From positions 15,951,094-16,015,093 of the forward strand of contig CM039187.1 in assembly GCA_008360975.2 (NCBI GenBank): a DNA stretch of 64,000 bases, given 5' to 3'. Below, one piece after another: positions 38,749 through 52,100 of the stretch (its first letter is position 1; each line of letters starts with the position of its first letter). The stretch comes from Lichenostomus cassidix (Eukaryota > Chordata > Aves > Passeriformes > Meliphagidae). The translations under genes and the position numbers were made by a program. Under the pieces are notes generated by a model. The model did not search any database. It was not told the origin of the DNA and worked only from the letters and a program-made list of their open reading frames with translations.

Positions 38749-39265
38749 AGAGTCATGGAATTGTTTAGGTAGGAAAAGACCTTTAAGATCATCAAATCCA
38801 GCAGTTACCCTAACACTGCCAAGTCTACCACTAAACCATGGCCCCAGGTACCATATCTACACCTCTTAAATAACTCCAGGGACAGAAACTCAAATGCTTC
38901 CCTGGTCAGTCTGTTCTAATGCTTGACAAGGCTTTCCATGGAGAAATGTTTCCTAATACCCAATCTAAACTTCCCCTGGTGTAACTTGAATCCTATCACT
39001 AGTTGCCTGGGAGAAGAGGCTGATCACCACCTTGCCATAATCTCCTCTCAAGCAGTTGTAGAGAGCAATAAGGTCTCCCCTGAGCCTCCTCTTCTCCAGG
39101 CTAAACACACCCAGCTCTCTCAGCTGCTCCAGACCCTTCACTAGCTTTGCTGCCCTTCTTTGGACACACTCCAGCACCTCAGAGTCTTTCTTGCAGTGAG
39201 GGGCCCAAAACTGACCACAAGATTTGAGCTACAGCCTCAGCAGTGTCAGGGGAAGGGACTTACAT
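38749..39265 (-). mobile_element. CR1 LINE, 5'-truncated copy
   Basis: About 500 bp match the reverse complement of avian CR1. The left end carries the typical 3' terminus (GTCATGGAATTGTTTAGG, then AAAAGACCTTTAAGATCATC). Farther right come the recognisable ACTGCCAAGTCTACCACTAA, TGGTCAGTCTGTTCTAATGC, AGAGCAATAAGGTCTCCCCT, CTTCTCCAGGCTAAACA and GTGAGGGGCCCAAAACTGA. The copy therefore runs from within the end of ORF2 through the 3' UTR. Similarity fades after about 39250, where insertion truncation or decay begins. It is a non-autonomous, dead copy, and its family supports assignment to a bird. Confidence 0.95.
38965..39177 (-). pseudogene. Decayed C-terminal tail of CR1 ORF2 (reverse transcriptase polyprotein)
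   Basis: A 70-codon frame reads [18 protein letters not shown] then [20 protein letters not shown], the hallmark C-terminal segment of CR1 ORF2 that follows the reverse transcriptase domain. Compared with the usual form, several residues are missing between KGLE and LRELG, and the frame ends early after [11 protein letters not shown]. No catalytic region remains. It is a host-genome LINE relic and not a gene. Confidence 0.9.
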
Positions 39266-42200
39266 CTTTGAAAAACCATACAGTGAAATCACTCCAGGGA
39301 GAAGAATTTTCAGGCGAGCTAGAAAACCCTCATAGTCACTGATGAGACTTGGGAATTCCATGGAAAGGAGCACAGGCATGAGGGAGCACCCATCAGGAGG
39401 GAAGGGGAGCTCATGTGCTGCCAACCCCACAGTCCCTCCTGCTGCTGTGTATCTGCTTTGCAAAGCCCCAGACACTCAGGGCTTGCTTGGCTTGCTGCAT
39501 GCTTTATTACCCGTGTTAGAGAAGTGGAGGGGAGGGATTTGCAGTGAAAACCAGTAACACTGTTGAGAACCTTCTATACCTTGCAGCCCAAGGGCTCCAA
39601 GCGTTTTCCCAGGTGCTGGTGTCCCCTCGGGGCTGCTGGGATGTGCCAGGCTGAGCACAGGGGCTGCTCACCCCCAGCACTGCTCTGCTGCTGAGCTGGT
39701 TTGGTTTGAGCTCTGGCAGGGAGCAGTTCACTTGCATCAGTGCAGAGTTATTCCGGGCAGCCTCCCAGGCTCATGCATCGGTTTTAAAAGCTTACTTAGT
39801 AAATATCACATTTCATATTGTTTCATCTACCACTTCCCATCCCAGTCTCAAGGCTAAGGACAAAAGCAATAATTGAACTTTGCATCAATCTGCAGCTGGT
39901 CTCCTTTCCCCTTCCCCAGGATTTCCAAATAGCAAGCATTACCATTTCCCTAGCAGGCACCCCAAGCCCACAGTGACACAAAAGCCAAGTGAGGCCATGA
40001 CACCTCTTCAGGAACACAAGAGGAAATGAGACCCAAGACACCCATGAACTGGTAGAAAGTCGAAACTATTTCAGTCTGCTCCTGGGTTTAAAGAGTAAGC
40101 TTCCAGGACAAAAGATTGGGGAAAACGTTCTCTTGAAAAGACTCACAGTAAATGAGAAAGGTCAGCAGTGACAAAGCTGCTGAAGAGACAGTAACTGTAG
40201 CTAATGAGATGGGCTGCTGCCTGGCTGTGTGAAACCCAAGGATTTGCTTGTGAAGTATTTTAAGTTTTTAGGGCCTTGCCACCCTTGCATAGTATGCTGA
40301 AATAGTTCATACAAAAAAAGATGTTTCTTTTCCCTTTCTTTTATTGTTAATGCCTTAAACACATCATTGTGTCCTCTTTTAGGTCTTTTTTCCTAGAAAA
40401 ATCAGCTGAAGGTAGGTAAAGGATAGAGCTTCAAAACTTTGCACACCCAGCATTAATGTGAACTTAAATGTATTTTGCAGGTGGGCAATTACTTCTGTGC
40501 AAATTTTTTCATTAGAAAAAGTTGTAGCATTTGGAATGGCCAGTTCCAACATTTTCCTAATATATTTTTTAGTTAAAAATGAAACAAAGTTCCTATTAGG
40601 GTCATTTTATCTTGTCATCTCCAAGTTGGCATCTATCTTCCTTTCTTAGCACATCTCTGTTCTTTCCCTGCTGGAGATAAGCTGGGGGATTTGCATGCTA
40701 TTTTCTCACTGACTCATTTTCCAAATATGGCCATTTAACAAATATTCTTTCTGCAGGCAGCCATCCCCTTCAGAGCCATCATAAAGGAAATTACTCAATC
40801 AATAAAGTTAATTTTCCCTCCCCCCTGAAGCAGCCACCCACCTCAGCAGATGTTCTGAAACAGACTGAAACAAAGCTGGAAACCTACTCAGGTCCAAACA
40901 TCTCTTGCCAATGTCTCCGCAGTTAACATTGAAATTAATTCTTTATCTATACTAGGAAGCAATGCAAAGAGCAAGACTGTGTTCTGCTTCTTTAATTAGC
41001 TGACTGCAAGATTAATAAAGAGCAGTGAAGAGCTCTGGTCCATTCTTGCTATGTTTAGAGTCAACCCACTTCTGTGATAAATACTGTTTTCATGTTGAAA
41101 CAAATTCAAAGTTGACATTAAAGCCTACCAGGTGCCCCTTGTGCACAGCATGAATTGCCATCATTCTAAAATTGTCCCAGTGGGACAGAAGAGCTATTTC
41201 CACTGCCTTGTTTCATCTCAGGAGGACGTCTGCACTGTAAAGGAAGGTGAGACTCACCTGGAGAGCCCAAGGGAACCCTGCAGCTTATGGATGCTCTCGG
41301 GGAGACCCTCAAAACTACTTGAGTAGGGTCTGGTTTTGCAAACCTGTGGGAAGTAATAAACAATAACCTTGATTACAGGAAGGAAAAACAATACTTGCTT
41401 TACTCCTCTTCTGTTTTGAATAAGAAAAATGAGATTCAGTATTGGATATACTAAAACAGGGACCTTGGGATCTAATCTACTCTGCTTTACATGAACCTGA
41501 TGTTAATGTAGAAAGTCCAGACTCAAACTGAAAAAGTTCAGGACTAGGTTCCCCTACACAAGAGTCTTACCTTGTCCAAATTCTTGCCATGTGCAATTTC
41601 CCTGATTTGAACTTGTTGGCAAAGGCAGCACAGAAGTTAGTCTCAGTTTAAATTTCTGTGCAAATCACACTCGGGTAGAAGTGGCACAGGATGTAGTGAG
41701 TGCATTAGCTAATCTTAATAAAGTTTGGAAGAAAATAGAAAAATGAAGGTTTCAATTTAAGGTTTAAGAAAAAAGAAAAAATACAGGTGTTCTCAGGAAT
41801 AATATCAAGACAACTTGTTAACTACTGAGCAAATCTCCACCCATGATCCAGACTAGGGCTGGGTGGGGGATGCTGCAGATATTCCAGGATCCTGCCTGTG
41901 AATTTCTGCCACCTCATGCAGGTGGGATGGGAATTTTCCAGAGTATGGGACACCAGAGGAGGATGACCCCTGCTTTGACCTTGTGCTAATAAAGAAGTGC
42001 TTGAGTACTATAGGAGCTTTGCATTCAGACCTTAGCAACTGCACATACCTGTGGCTGCTGGTTTAGCAGAAATTTCCATCCTGCTGACACCATGGGCTCT
42101 TGGAGAGCTGGTTGCAAAGAAATTAACCACTATAATTTCAAACAGAGCTGTTGGTGTTAAAAAGACAAAGGTTAATGATGAACGGAGGAAAATCATCTCA

Positions 42201-43108
42201 AAGAAGATCTGATCAGTCAGTGCCTGATTTGATAGGCGATCCACCTGAAAAGATGGAAGCTGGTTAACACAATGCAGCTGGCTTCCTAGATGGGCCTTCT
42301 GCTGTGGAGAGCAAGCAGGACACTCACTGCTGCTGGTAAAATCAGTAGCAAAAGTTTATGCCTTCACAAGCCTGTGGGCTGCTTCAACTGAATTGATAAT
42401 TAAAGATGGTGCACAAAATCTTCCTGTGATTTAAAGAGGTATCTGTGACGTATCATATATAATGAGCTTAAATTTGGAGGTCCAGCACATTTGTACCAAC
42501 AGCTCCTGAATATGAGTAATTCTTCTGCTTATTGCTGGGCAGCAGAGCACCAGGTCAATTTACCTTTGTTTTTCTGCTTAACTATCTGGTATAAATGCTG
42601 TCAGAAGAGTCCAGCTCCAGCTGTGTCACCTGTTGAAAAGAACAAAGATCAAGGATATTGCTGGGAATGTTTACCACATAAGAGACTCCAGCTGCAGAGT
42701 GGTGTTTGGTGTGTCATCCTGCCTGGGCATGCAGTCCCTGTTTTACTAACACCAAGCTCCTAAAGATCAGGGCTGACGACAGACTGCAGACACATGGAGC
42801 TTCCAGACCTTGAGATAACTCTCTACACCTCCTCCCCAGCAATCACATCTGATCTGCAGCAGCTGTCTCATGCATTTAAGCTCCCTTCTTCCTAACCACT
42901 GTGAAGGTGGTTACATTTACAGTTCAAAATCCTGACTTGGACACATCTGAGCCCAGGGAAAGGCTGCTCTGTACTGATCATTAACAGCAGTAAATTATAT
43001 GCTAACTGCTTAGGGCTCAACTATTGTCTTTGTACAGGAAAAAGGCTGGATATTATTGAACATGGAGAACAACTATAAAATTATGAACACTCTCTTTTTA
43101 TTCTCTCC
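39266..43108. other. Intergenic, candidate regulatory sequence, no recognised gene
   Basis: Unique sequence. The part at about 40650-41050 is rich in recognisable factor motifs (see the cluster at 40689-40730, plus TTTAATTAG near 40991 and TTAATAAAG near 41013). No coding exon is recognised. Confidence 0.5.
40689..40730 (+). promoter_or_regulatory. Octamer + AP-1 + CArG motif cluster (candidate enhancer)
   Basis: Within 42 bp there are three perfect consensus sites: the octamer ATTTGCAT (40689-40696), AP-1 TGACTCA (40710-40716) and the SRF CArG box CCAAATATGG (40721-40730). They belong to POU, Fos/Jun and SRF factors. The spacing is about one to two helical turns. The sites lie some 34 kb upstream of HECTD2 and 17 kb downstream of the PCGF5 stop. 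That they act as an enhancer is inference from motif density. Confidence 0.35.
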
Positions 43109-43125
43109 TTTTTTTTTTTTTTTTT
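43109..43125 (+). repeat. T17 homopolymer
   Basis: Pure T run in T-rich sequence (to about 43190). It could be the antisense tail of an old retroposon, but no body is recognisable. Confidence 0.85.
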
Positions 43126-46100
43126 CTTATTTCCTTGGCTTTTACTTTGTTATACTTCAGTTGGTTTGGTTTTGGGTTTTTTTAATATTTTGTAGGTTAT
43201 TTTCTGTTTAATAAGATATTTTCCATTCACAAAGCCCTCTTTCTTTTGCTGCCATCATATTTGCAGTTTCTCCATGCCACTGAAGTTCTCCCAATGTGAG
43301 GAAAGAGCTTTGCCTTTTGGCCTTCCAGTATTGGGCTTTATAATTAAATTTAGAAAAATAAAATGTCAGGGGCTTTTGAAAAATTGTCAAGAGGTAATTT
43401 TTCTTTGAATGCAAAGCACAAACTCCATATGCATTCCACCCTTGACAAAAGATCTGGGTGTGGGTAAAGCTAAACAAGCCTTGATCTATCTGATTCTGAA
43501 GAACGACTGAGGAACTTTTCCTTCCATTTCTTGGAAGGCTGTGCTGGCTTTGTGTCCCACCCTGGAACCTTGGTCTTCATACACCCATGTTGTTCTGCTG
43601 AGAGCAGTCAGCTGTGTGCTGGGTTGCTGCTCCCCATTCTTACTCAGAACTGCTTCAGCATCTGGGTGTTGCTGTCTTGCTCATGTATTTATGGAAGTCA
43701 GAGAAAATCTTAGCACCTTCCTTTGTGAGTTTTGTAGGACCACAAGTGGAGCCTCCTAAAGTGTTGTTTCGAAGGGATCTGTGACACTTCTAGCATTCTT
43801 AATGCAGCATTCATGGACCATCATTGACCCAGGATAGATTTTTTTTCTCCTTTTCTAAATATTACTGATGCATGAAGAGATAGGCATTCAGTTCAGCTTT
43901 GGCTCCTCAAATTAAAAATGTATGTGCCTTGTGGTCTGCTGCATTGGAGGTGCTTGTACCTTTAGGCTTTTAGAGATGATTATAATTGATCCTGTACTGA
44001 AGTGGAAGAAAACACATTTGACTTGTGGAGTCAATGGAAATACTCATAAGCTTCTGTGAGGACTACATTTGGATGAGTTCTCTGAGCAGCAGGTGACAAC
44101 CCATGATGCTTTTGCTCTTGGGACATGCTATCTTTTCTTAGAAGCTATTAAGTGCTTGTCCAGTGAAGTGTGGGGTACAGGCAGTCTGCCTGGCAGTGAC
44201 CTGAGCTGTCCAAAGGTGCAAAGCCCTCAGCACTGCCTCTCTGCTGGCAGTTTCCTTGCACAGAGCTGCAAATAGCTCAAACAGCACTGCACCAATGCAG
44301 CTGTGGAGCTTGTGCTCAGCTGGTTGGCTGACTGCTGCTCTGGGGCTGCCTGGCACTCCCCTGTGTTGGTGTGCTGAGCAACTTCCTCCACATGGGCTCT
44401 CTGTGATGTTACATCTCTGGAAATTCTTGTCCCCACCTGCTGTTGTGCAACTGAGAGAGATGAGAACTACCAGAGCTGAAGACTGAATTTCTTATGGGCT
44501 ATTCAAATTTGCTTTTAGCCAGTCTTCTCTTGTGACTAGCAGTAAACAACATCAGAATAAAGAAAATTAGTGTACAGCCCTCTCCCTTAGAAAGACAAGA
44601 AGCCTCTCTCTCCTATCACATCCACCCCTTCTCAAAATCTAGAAGACATTACAAGGAACTCAGAATAATTTAGCTTCTTGTCAGCTTCTTTAAGTAGTGA
44701 TTATTGTAGTTTCCCCATGCTGGGAAATGAGCCTATATTGACTCACAGGGATAAAGCATTTTACTCTGATTTTTCTTAACCCTGAGAATTTGTTTGCTAT
44801 AGAATAGTCTTGGCCAGGAGCTGCAGGCAGAAATCAGTGTTTTGAGGCTGAATGCAGATGGTAGCAGCTCACTGTGCAGTCACTGAAAGGGTTTTTCTAC
44901 AAAGTCAGGAAACAGACCTGAATAGATTTAGGTGTGAATTCTGACTTCACATCACTGTTACCTTGAACACTTCTCTTGCACTTGAATTACTTTCTTGGGC
45001 TAAGTTGCTCTATTCTGCTTTTACCTATGGCCATGTTGCCATGGCAAAGTCACTCCTGCATGTGTATGTTTTAAATACATAACCTACAAAGCACTTTGGA
45101 TTCCTTTGAAATGGTAGGCATCTATTTTCCAAGTGATTTTCTTGTTTTAAATACAACTGGTAAAACAAATGGAGAATATGCTACCAGCAGGCCAATTTGT
45201 ATTTCCACAAGAGGATCCCTAAAAACCTATGTACATTACACATGTGAGTGAGTATTCTTTCAGCACACGCCTTTATAGGATCAGCCATCTATATAACATG
45301 TTTGGTTTCATGCTGTCATTATGATGTGACATAACAGCTTGTTTTTATAACAAGTATGGAAGATTATACTATAGCAGCCCTGGGTTGAAAACAACAGTGT
45401 AGATTTTTTCCTTCATAGTATCACTTCTCTAAATAAATTGTAGAGTCATTTATGTATTTATTATTATGTTAACAAAAATTTTCATTAGCAAACATTTTTG
45501 ACTTTACATGTCTCTGACTAAATTAAAAAAAAAGTCAAATTACATGGGTAATGCTCTGAACATGCACATTTCATCCCTCAAAGTATTAGCCAGAGAGCTC
45601 TTTAATAGCAATTTTTCCAAAGATTAAAAAACAAGTTGCATATTGCTTACCTCAAGCACAGTAGTAATTTTTTTCTTGCTTATTGATAAGGTACTCTGGA
45701 AGTGCCTTTTCATTTTAAGAAGAAGGATTCTGGCAATCAGCAGAATATGGAAAGAGGGGGTAGGCTGACTACTGCAAGTTACAGAACTATTCAGCATTAC
45801 AGATCCATGCCTTTTTTTCTCTTCTTCCAGAGGTTTTGATTACCAGAGAACAACAATCTGAGCCAAATACTTGGAGAAAGGGTCTAGAAGAAGTCAGTGT
45901 AATTGCTGTTTAACATTATAAAGCAATCCACACTGCAGATGAAGGCAGTATTATAGAAGTGCAGGTGCTATTCTGGATGCTGTTTGCTTCCAAGGGGTGT
46001 CTTTTGGGAGTGTATCCCTTTCTCTTTCCTTGTTAATGATTTCAAATACAGTCTATGAGTTCTTTGTGAGTACTAAGGTGCTTTATAAATTCAATATAAA

Positions 46101-49100
46101 CTAGCAAAGCACAGGAGCAGCAATGAACTTTCCTGAGCTCACTGTTTAAAGTGTTTGGAACTCTTGGTGTTGGGCATAGCATAAGGACATGAAGAGCACA
46201 CAGAGCACTCTACATCTGCATCACTTCTAGCAGGTTATAGGGAGGAGAATGGGAATAAAACACATTTTTGAAACTAGTCAAGACAAAATCACACTACTTT
46301 GAGAAGGACATGGACAGAGAAATTGAAAGAGGAATACTAGCTAGTAACAAGTTCTGCTGTTTCTGGAGATGTCTTAGGACACTAAAATTTGTAAAGGCTA
46401 CTGGCATCAGGACTGGAAATCTTCAGGGTCATTGACACACACATATGCAAAAGGATGATATTAAAGCCAAGGAATTTAAAGTGTCTCCAAAACTGGTATT
46501 AAGTACAGCTTTTCTTAAGTTCCTTTTTGTAATTATTTTCCATATCTAGAAGTGCACCTACTGTAGTTATTTGTGTACTACAGGAAAGGACAGAATGTTA
46601 CCTATAAATAGGTCAGAAAAGATAGACAGGGTGTCTTTGCATATAAGAATGTTTTCTTTTCCTGTGTGAGTTTAATAGGATAGATGCCAATGCTTTTATG
46701 AATTATGAATGCAGCAGTCTTCTTTCCAAATGAAGAGGTTGGAAATGTGCCACTGGAATGAGGTGCTCATGTTACATACTGCCAGCAAATTCCTGTTGCT
46801 TTGATGAAACCTAAATTACTAAAGCGCTTTTCTTCTGAAAAACATTACTCTTACCCATAATGATGTTGCATTGTATATACTCCTCTAGAATAAAAGAGGA
46901 AAAAATAATTAGGGTAGAAAGCAATGTCAATCACAGTTCTAACGGAGAAATTCATGTGCTATGCCCCTGATGTAAACAGCTGTTTGTATACCACCTACTT
47001 TCCTCCTTCAATAAAACATAATCCAGCTTTATGACTTATCAGGCATTCATTACTATTCTTATGCATGGCATTTTTCCCCCCACCAATGCTTCCCTTTTTA
47101 GCTACCTGAAACAAATTAATTATTTAGAATAATTTAATCACTGCATTTTAAATGGAAATCTTGTTTGAGGAAATGTTCCCTATTTAGGAGCAGATTTTTG
47201 TACTTATATACAATTCAATTTCCGCTTAATAAAGAATGTAGTGACATTATGTAGAGGCATTATGTAAAGTTTGGGGTTTTTTAACTGAATGACCTTAAGT
47301 CTCACTTTTAGAAGAAGGGAAAGTATTAGTTTATGACATCTGAAAAATCTGGAGGCCAAATATTCCACGTGAAAAAGGTTCAGGGAAAGCCATTGAAGCT
47401 GCACTGCTTCATCTGCACAGGTTACAGAGCAGCCAGTGGTGCCACAGCTGCTCTTAGCCTGTTAACAGCCAATTGCAACATAACTAACAAATCCTAATTA
47501 ATCATATGTATGGATTGCCATGTGCTACATATACCTTCACCTTTTGTGCTCACAAGCAATTGTTTTTTTTTTTCTGCCAACATGTAGAAGGGTTTTACAA
47601 GAGGATACAAAATGTTCTTAGTCTCAGATCATTTTAGTGCAATCAGCAATCCTTTCTATTATTTCTGAATCTGAGCCACATCTCAGAGCTCATGTGGTGG
47701 TAATGCAGGTTTCATAGGAGCATCTCAGATAAAAGGCACAAGTTCTCCTGAATAACAGGGCTTCCTCCACTATTTTTCTTTGCAGTAACTCACTATACAG
47801 TATGAATAATGTTACTTCACACCAAGGGCTCAGTTGTCAGGATATCCTCTAGCTTCCAATTTGCATGCATGTTTATTTTACACTACCTTAGAGTTAAAAC
47901 AACTCAACAACATAATAAAGATAAGTGCACAGAATAATAAATACTACTGAAATCATATTAACTCAGAAAAACATTAAAAAAGGATAGAACAAAAAGCACT
48001 GAAATTAGACTAAAAAAGAAATTGCAGAAGCTCTTTGGGATTTTATTTTTTTTAAAGCCTTAAGCACACAGTGACACTGTAACCCACCTGCTTGTATTTT
48101 ACAAACGGGGTGCCAAGTCCAGACAGCTGTAAAGTTAGGCAGAACTCTGCACCCGTGAAAACAAATGGTAGCACTCTATGACATCAACTAGAACAAAATC
48201 AGGCCATGTGAGTACCTTCTGTTTTTTCTACAGTGCATAGTATTACTGCATGCTGTTTTCTACTTGCATTTCTGTGAGTTTACAGTATGCTTGCATGATT
48301 AAGATAAAAAGGTAGCAAATGTATCAATTCAAATATTATGAAAAACTAGAGAGAAGTCAGATAAAACCAGAGATTCTTTTATTGCACAAAATAAATTATA
48401 TAGAAACAATGCAACAAAACAACTCGTATTGTAGGCTGCACAACAGATGTTACAACATGAATATATTTATTGCTTTGAGAAAGGAGCAATTCAGTGCTAG
48501 TAAGCAGATTAGTTATACTTCTTGCTCATCTAGATTTTTTATAAAATTAATCCAACTGGGCTAGAGGCATCTTGCAGCATACAGGTCAGGCCAAATTGTC
48601 ATCTGTTATCAACCATTATAAAGGTGCTGTGAACCTTCTTGACATTAGCATGAAACACTCAACATCACCAGTACTGAGTCATACAGGTAGAATATTAGAA
48701 ATGTCATTACATACCTGATACATTTATACATAAGGTTCTAGAGGCCCATTTGCAGGGTTTGCATGAGCTGCTGTTTCAAAATCAATCTTGCTTACAAACA
48801 CTGATGCAGATTTGAACAGGCATCACTCTGCATCAAGAGGCACAGCCACGGGGTTTTGCCAAAAAAACCCCCAAGTACCAGCACTTCTCCTCTATAATTG
48901 CAAAACTGATCACTAGTGCTGACTCAGTTACAAGTGTCTTTTTTTTCTTTTTCCTAGGGCCACACTCAGTTTCTAGATTAAAAAAAAACCCTCACATTCC
49001 TTTGGTAGAACTGGGAGAAATTTACAGTGCTTTTTTAAATACTTCAAAACACAACATATTTGGTTCTTCAAAAGATACAAGCCTGCAGTACTGGTATTGC

Positions 49101-52100
49101 ACTCAGATCAAATGAATTCTATTTTTTCAACTGCTACTTTGTGGACCCTGAGATGTTGACCCTAATGAATTACTACAGAAATTAGCTCTTAACAAAAATG
49201 ATAGAAATGAACAATGTTCATATAATAAAACACATCAAATCCTGATCAGCTGCAGATCTTTGTGAAGCATGGACATAAATGAGAGAATGCCATTTCAAGT
49301 GTTCATAATCTGAGTCAAATTCTCCCCCAGTTAGTCAAAGACACACGTATTTACTCAGTTGATTTCCTATCACTGAATTCTACTGCTAGTGCACACACAC
49401 TATTGCAAAACTTGCTTATGAGAAGGTTAATATAATAAGAGTAAATTTAAACAATATTAGTCACTCATGAAAGGAAATTAAGTGAGGAAATGGGAAGTCT
49501 GGCTCATTTCAAGTCTCAGCTACAAGGATAATTATAGAAAGTCACTCCACTGAGGTCAAGCTGAAGAACTTAACCGAGCATCAGACCCATGGAGTAGATC
49601 CCTGTAGAATCCCCCTGAAATAAGAGATTTTGGATTGTACCCTAATAACTACAAACAAATATGTTTGCCACTCTTTACTGTACTTTCATAAAATTCTTTA
49701 CTGTGTTTTTTTTCTCCTGAAGCTGTGTTAATGCATTATGGTGAATCAAAATACAGTTGAAAGTGAGGTTTCAAATAGCTGCAAAATATTACAAGAAGTG
49801 AATTATTCTTGATTTAAAAAATAGTATTTGTACAAATTCTCAGAAACTTAAGTGATGCAATCACGTTCCATATATGTACCCAGCAGTATTTTCCTTTGAA
49901 GGAAGGCAAGTATTAAACTTGACTAATCTTACATACATTTTCATCCAGGGGATGGTTTAGTAAGTACTGTATTTAAAATTATGTCATCTTCTTATAGAAA
50001 TGTTAGGGAGCACATTAAAATTCAACTAATCAACAAGATATACCCTGAAATGTCCATTGAAACACATATGTTACAAAAAATGGTTAGCATTTTTTACACT
50101 CAGTATGAAGTAGAAAAGTTATAAGGCAGGATGAAGCTAATATCGAAGATGAAAAACAGCACCACAAGCCTGTGTTTTGCAATTGCTTTCTGATTGGACA
50201 CAAAATATATTATCGTGGTCAGATACAATTGATTAAGGTGAGAAATGCATTTAGCCCAGCTGTACTAACTATACAGCTTCACACAGAATAAACATTCCAT
50301 AAATCAATAGAAAATGCATTTGAGCACAAAAAAAAAGGTAAGTGATTCTCTAAGCAGCATTTTGTTTTCTTTTTTTTTTTTTTTCCAAAACATTAACATA
50401 GACAGATATAGGACTGATTAAATATCTACAAGTGCTTTTCCTTTACAAAAATACATATATTCTTAATAGTAGGATAGACTGTCATTAACAATGACCTGTG
50501 TTTTTTTCACTTCAATTTGAATGATTTATAAGCTAAATTTTACAACCACAAAAAGGTTTATTTGTAATAGGATGTTATCACTTTTGACAAAAAGCTTAAA
50601 ACATTTTATATTTTAAAACAAATTCGCAACTTAAGATCACAATATGTTCTATGAGCTCGTAAGTACTGTGAGGGCTGCTTTATTAAAAACTGGTAACTAC
50701 TGGTCAAATGCAAGGAAGCATTAGAACATTATTACTGCTCACCATAGGCTCCTTTCTTATAACTTGGATCACAGCTTATATAAGGACACTTAGGCCCCCA
50801 CCCCCAAAAAATCCATTGAGAGTAACCCTATATCATCTATTCAGTAGCCTGGAACATCCAACAATTCAGGCTTTGCATTAATTAAAAAAAATGCAAAATA
50901 CTTTCCTTTCAATAGTTAAGTCTGCAATAAGGGAAAAAAATGATGCATTGCTTCATGTTTGTGCTAAGAAGCTTTTATTTGAGGAAAAAATACGATCAGT
51001 ATTTAGAATGAAATCTTTCAGCCAGCTAAATAATTAAATTGACCTATTACTTTCCAGTTTAGTTAATCACTATCCTGGAAAAGGAAATCAAGATAATTTG
51101 GATTTTTTTTTATTCTCTCTGTTTTATACTGCACAAGTAAAATAATCACTTCTTGCTAATCAATGGTGTCACGTCAAGGACAGCAATGCCATTTGCTAAA
51201 AAAATAGCTATAAAAATCTGTAAAACATACTTAATATCTTCTCATTATCCTCCAAGTCTGTCCTTTCCACCCTCCAAAATATCACTGAACTACAACTAGA
51301 AAGTCCAAAAGTAGCTTGGTGACTATTTTGTGCTTTGGAAGGTTTACAGGATTGACAGCACACTGAGTTTTTTGTTAGTTCACAGGCCAGGTATAGCAGA
51401 CACATCAGCAAATGCAAGCCTTTGTGCTTTTCTTCAGAAACATGAGCTATGACTCAGAGCTACTCTATGTCTGTTAACCTTTATGCTATTCCTGTTGGTT
51501 TTTTCCTTTTCTAATTTGTTTTGGAAACTGCTAGGTGTGCCTAACCCTTTAGCTTGGTGACAAAGACAACTACCACTGGTCCAGTTCTTCTTGATTGACT
51601 CCAGGTGTACCTCTTGACCACTCAGGCACTCCAGGAAAAGTGTCAATGTCATATTCCAAGTCCATCTCTGGGTGGCTTTACCTTTGGTATTAAATAGGTC
51701 CCTTAAAACTATTAGGCAATCACATTATCCATAAAAATAGTTTATTTTTAAAAAAACCTCATTTTTATGAACAAACTAAATATCTGACAATAGAGACCAA
51801 TTTTAAATCAATTACTATGTGATATTTTTCAGTGAAAATGGACCATGTTTCATTTTACCACATCAAAATTCAGGAGACAACAGGAACAATATCTACCATA
51901 CTCAATATAATACAAAACTGAATTTTAGGAGTAGAATACCATCATAAAATATGTGCCTTGAACTTTGACAATGAGCATCTTCATTACAACTTCATTTGTT
52001 ATAAAACCCTCAGTTGGTTAACTAGCAGCAAAAACATTTCACTGTTGCAGCCATTTTGTATATTGTATAGTAACCTTCTCTCAACTCTTTACTTTCCACT

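Noticed and set aside
43109..43190. T-rich tract as the tail of a processed pseudogene
   Set aside because: No coding body or target-site duplication can be found on either side.
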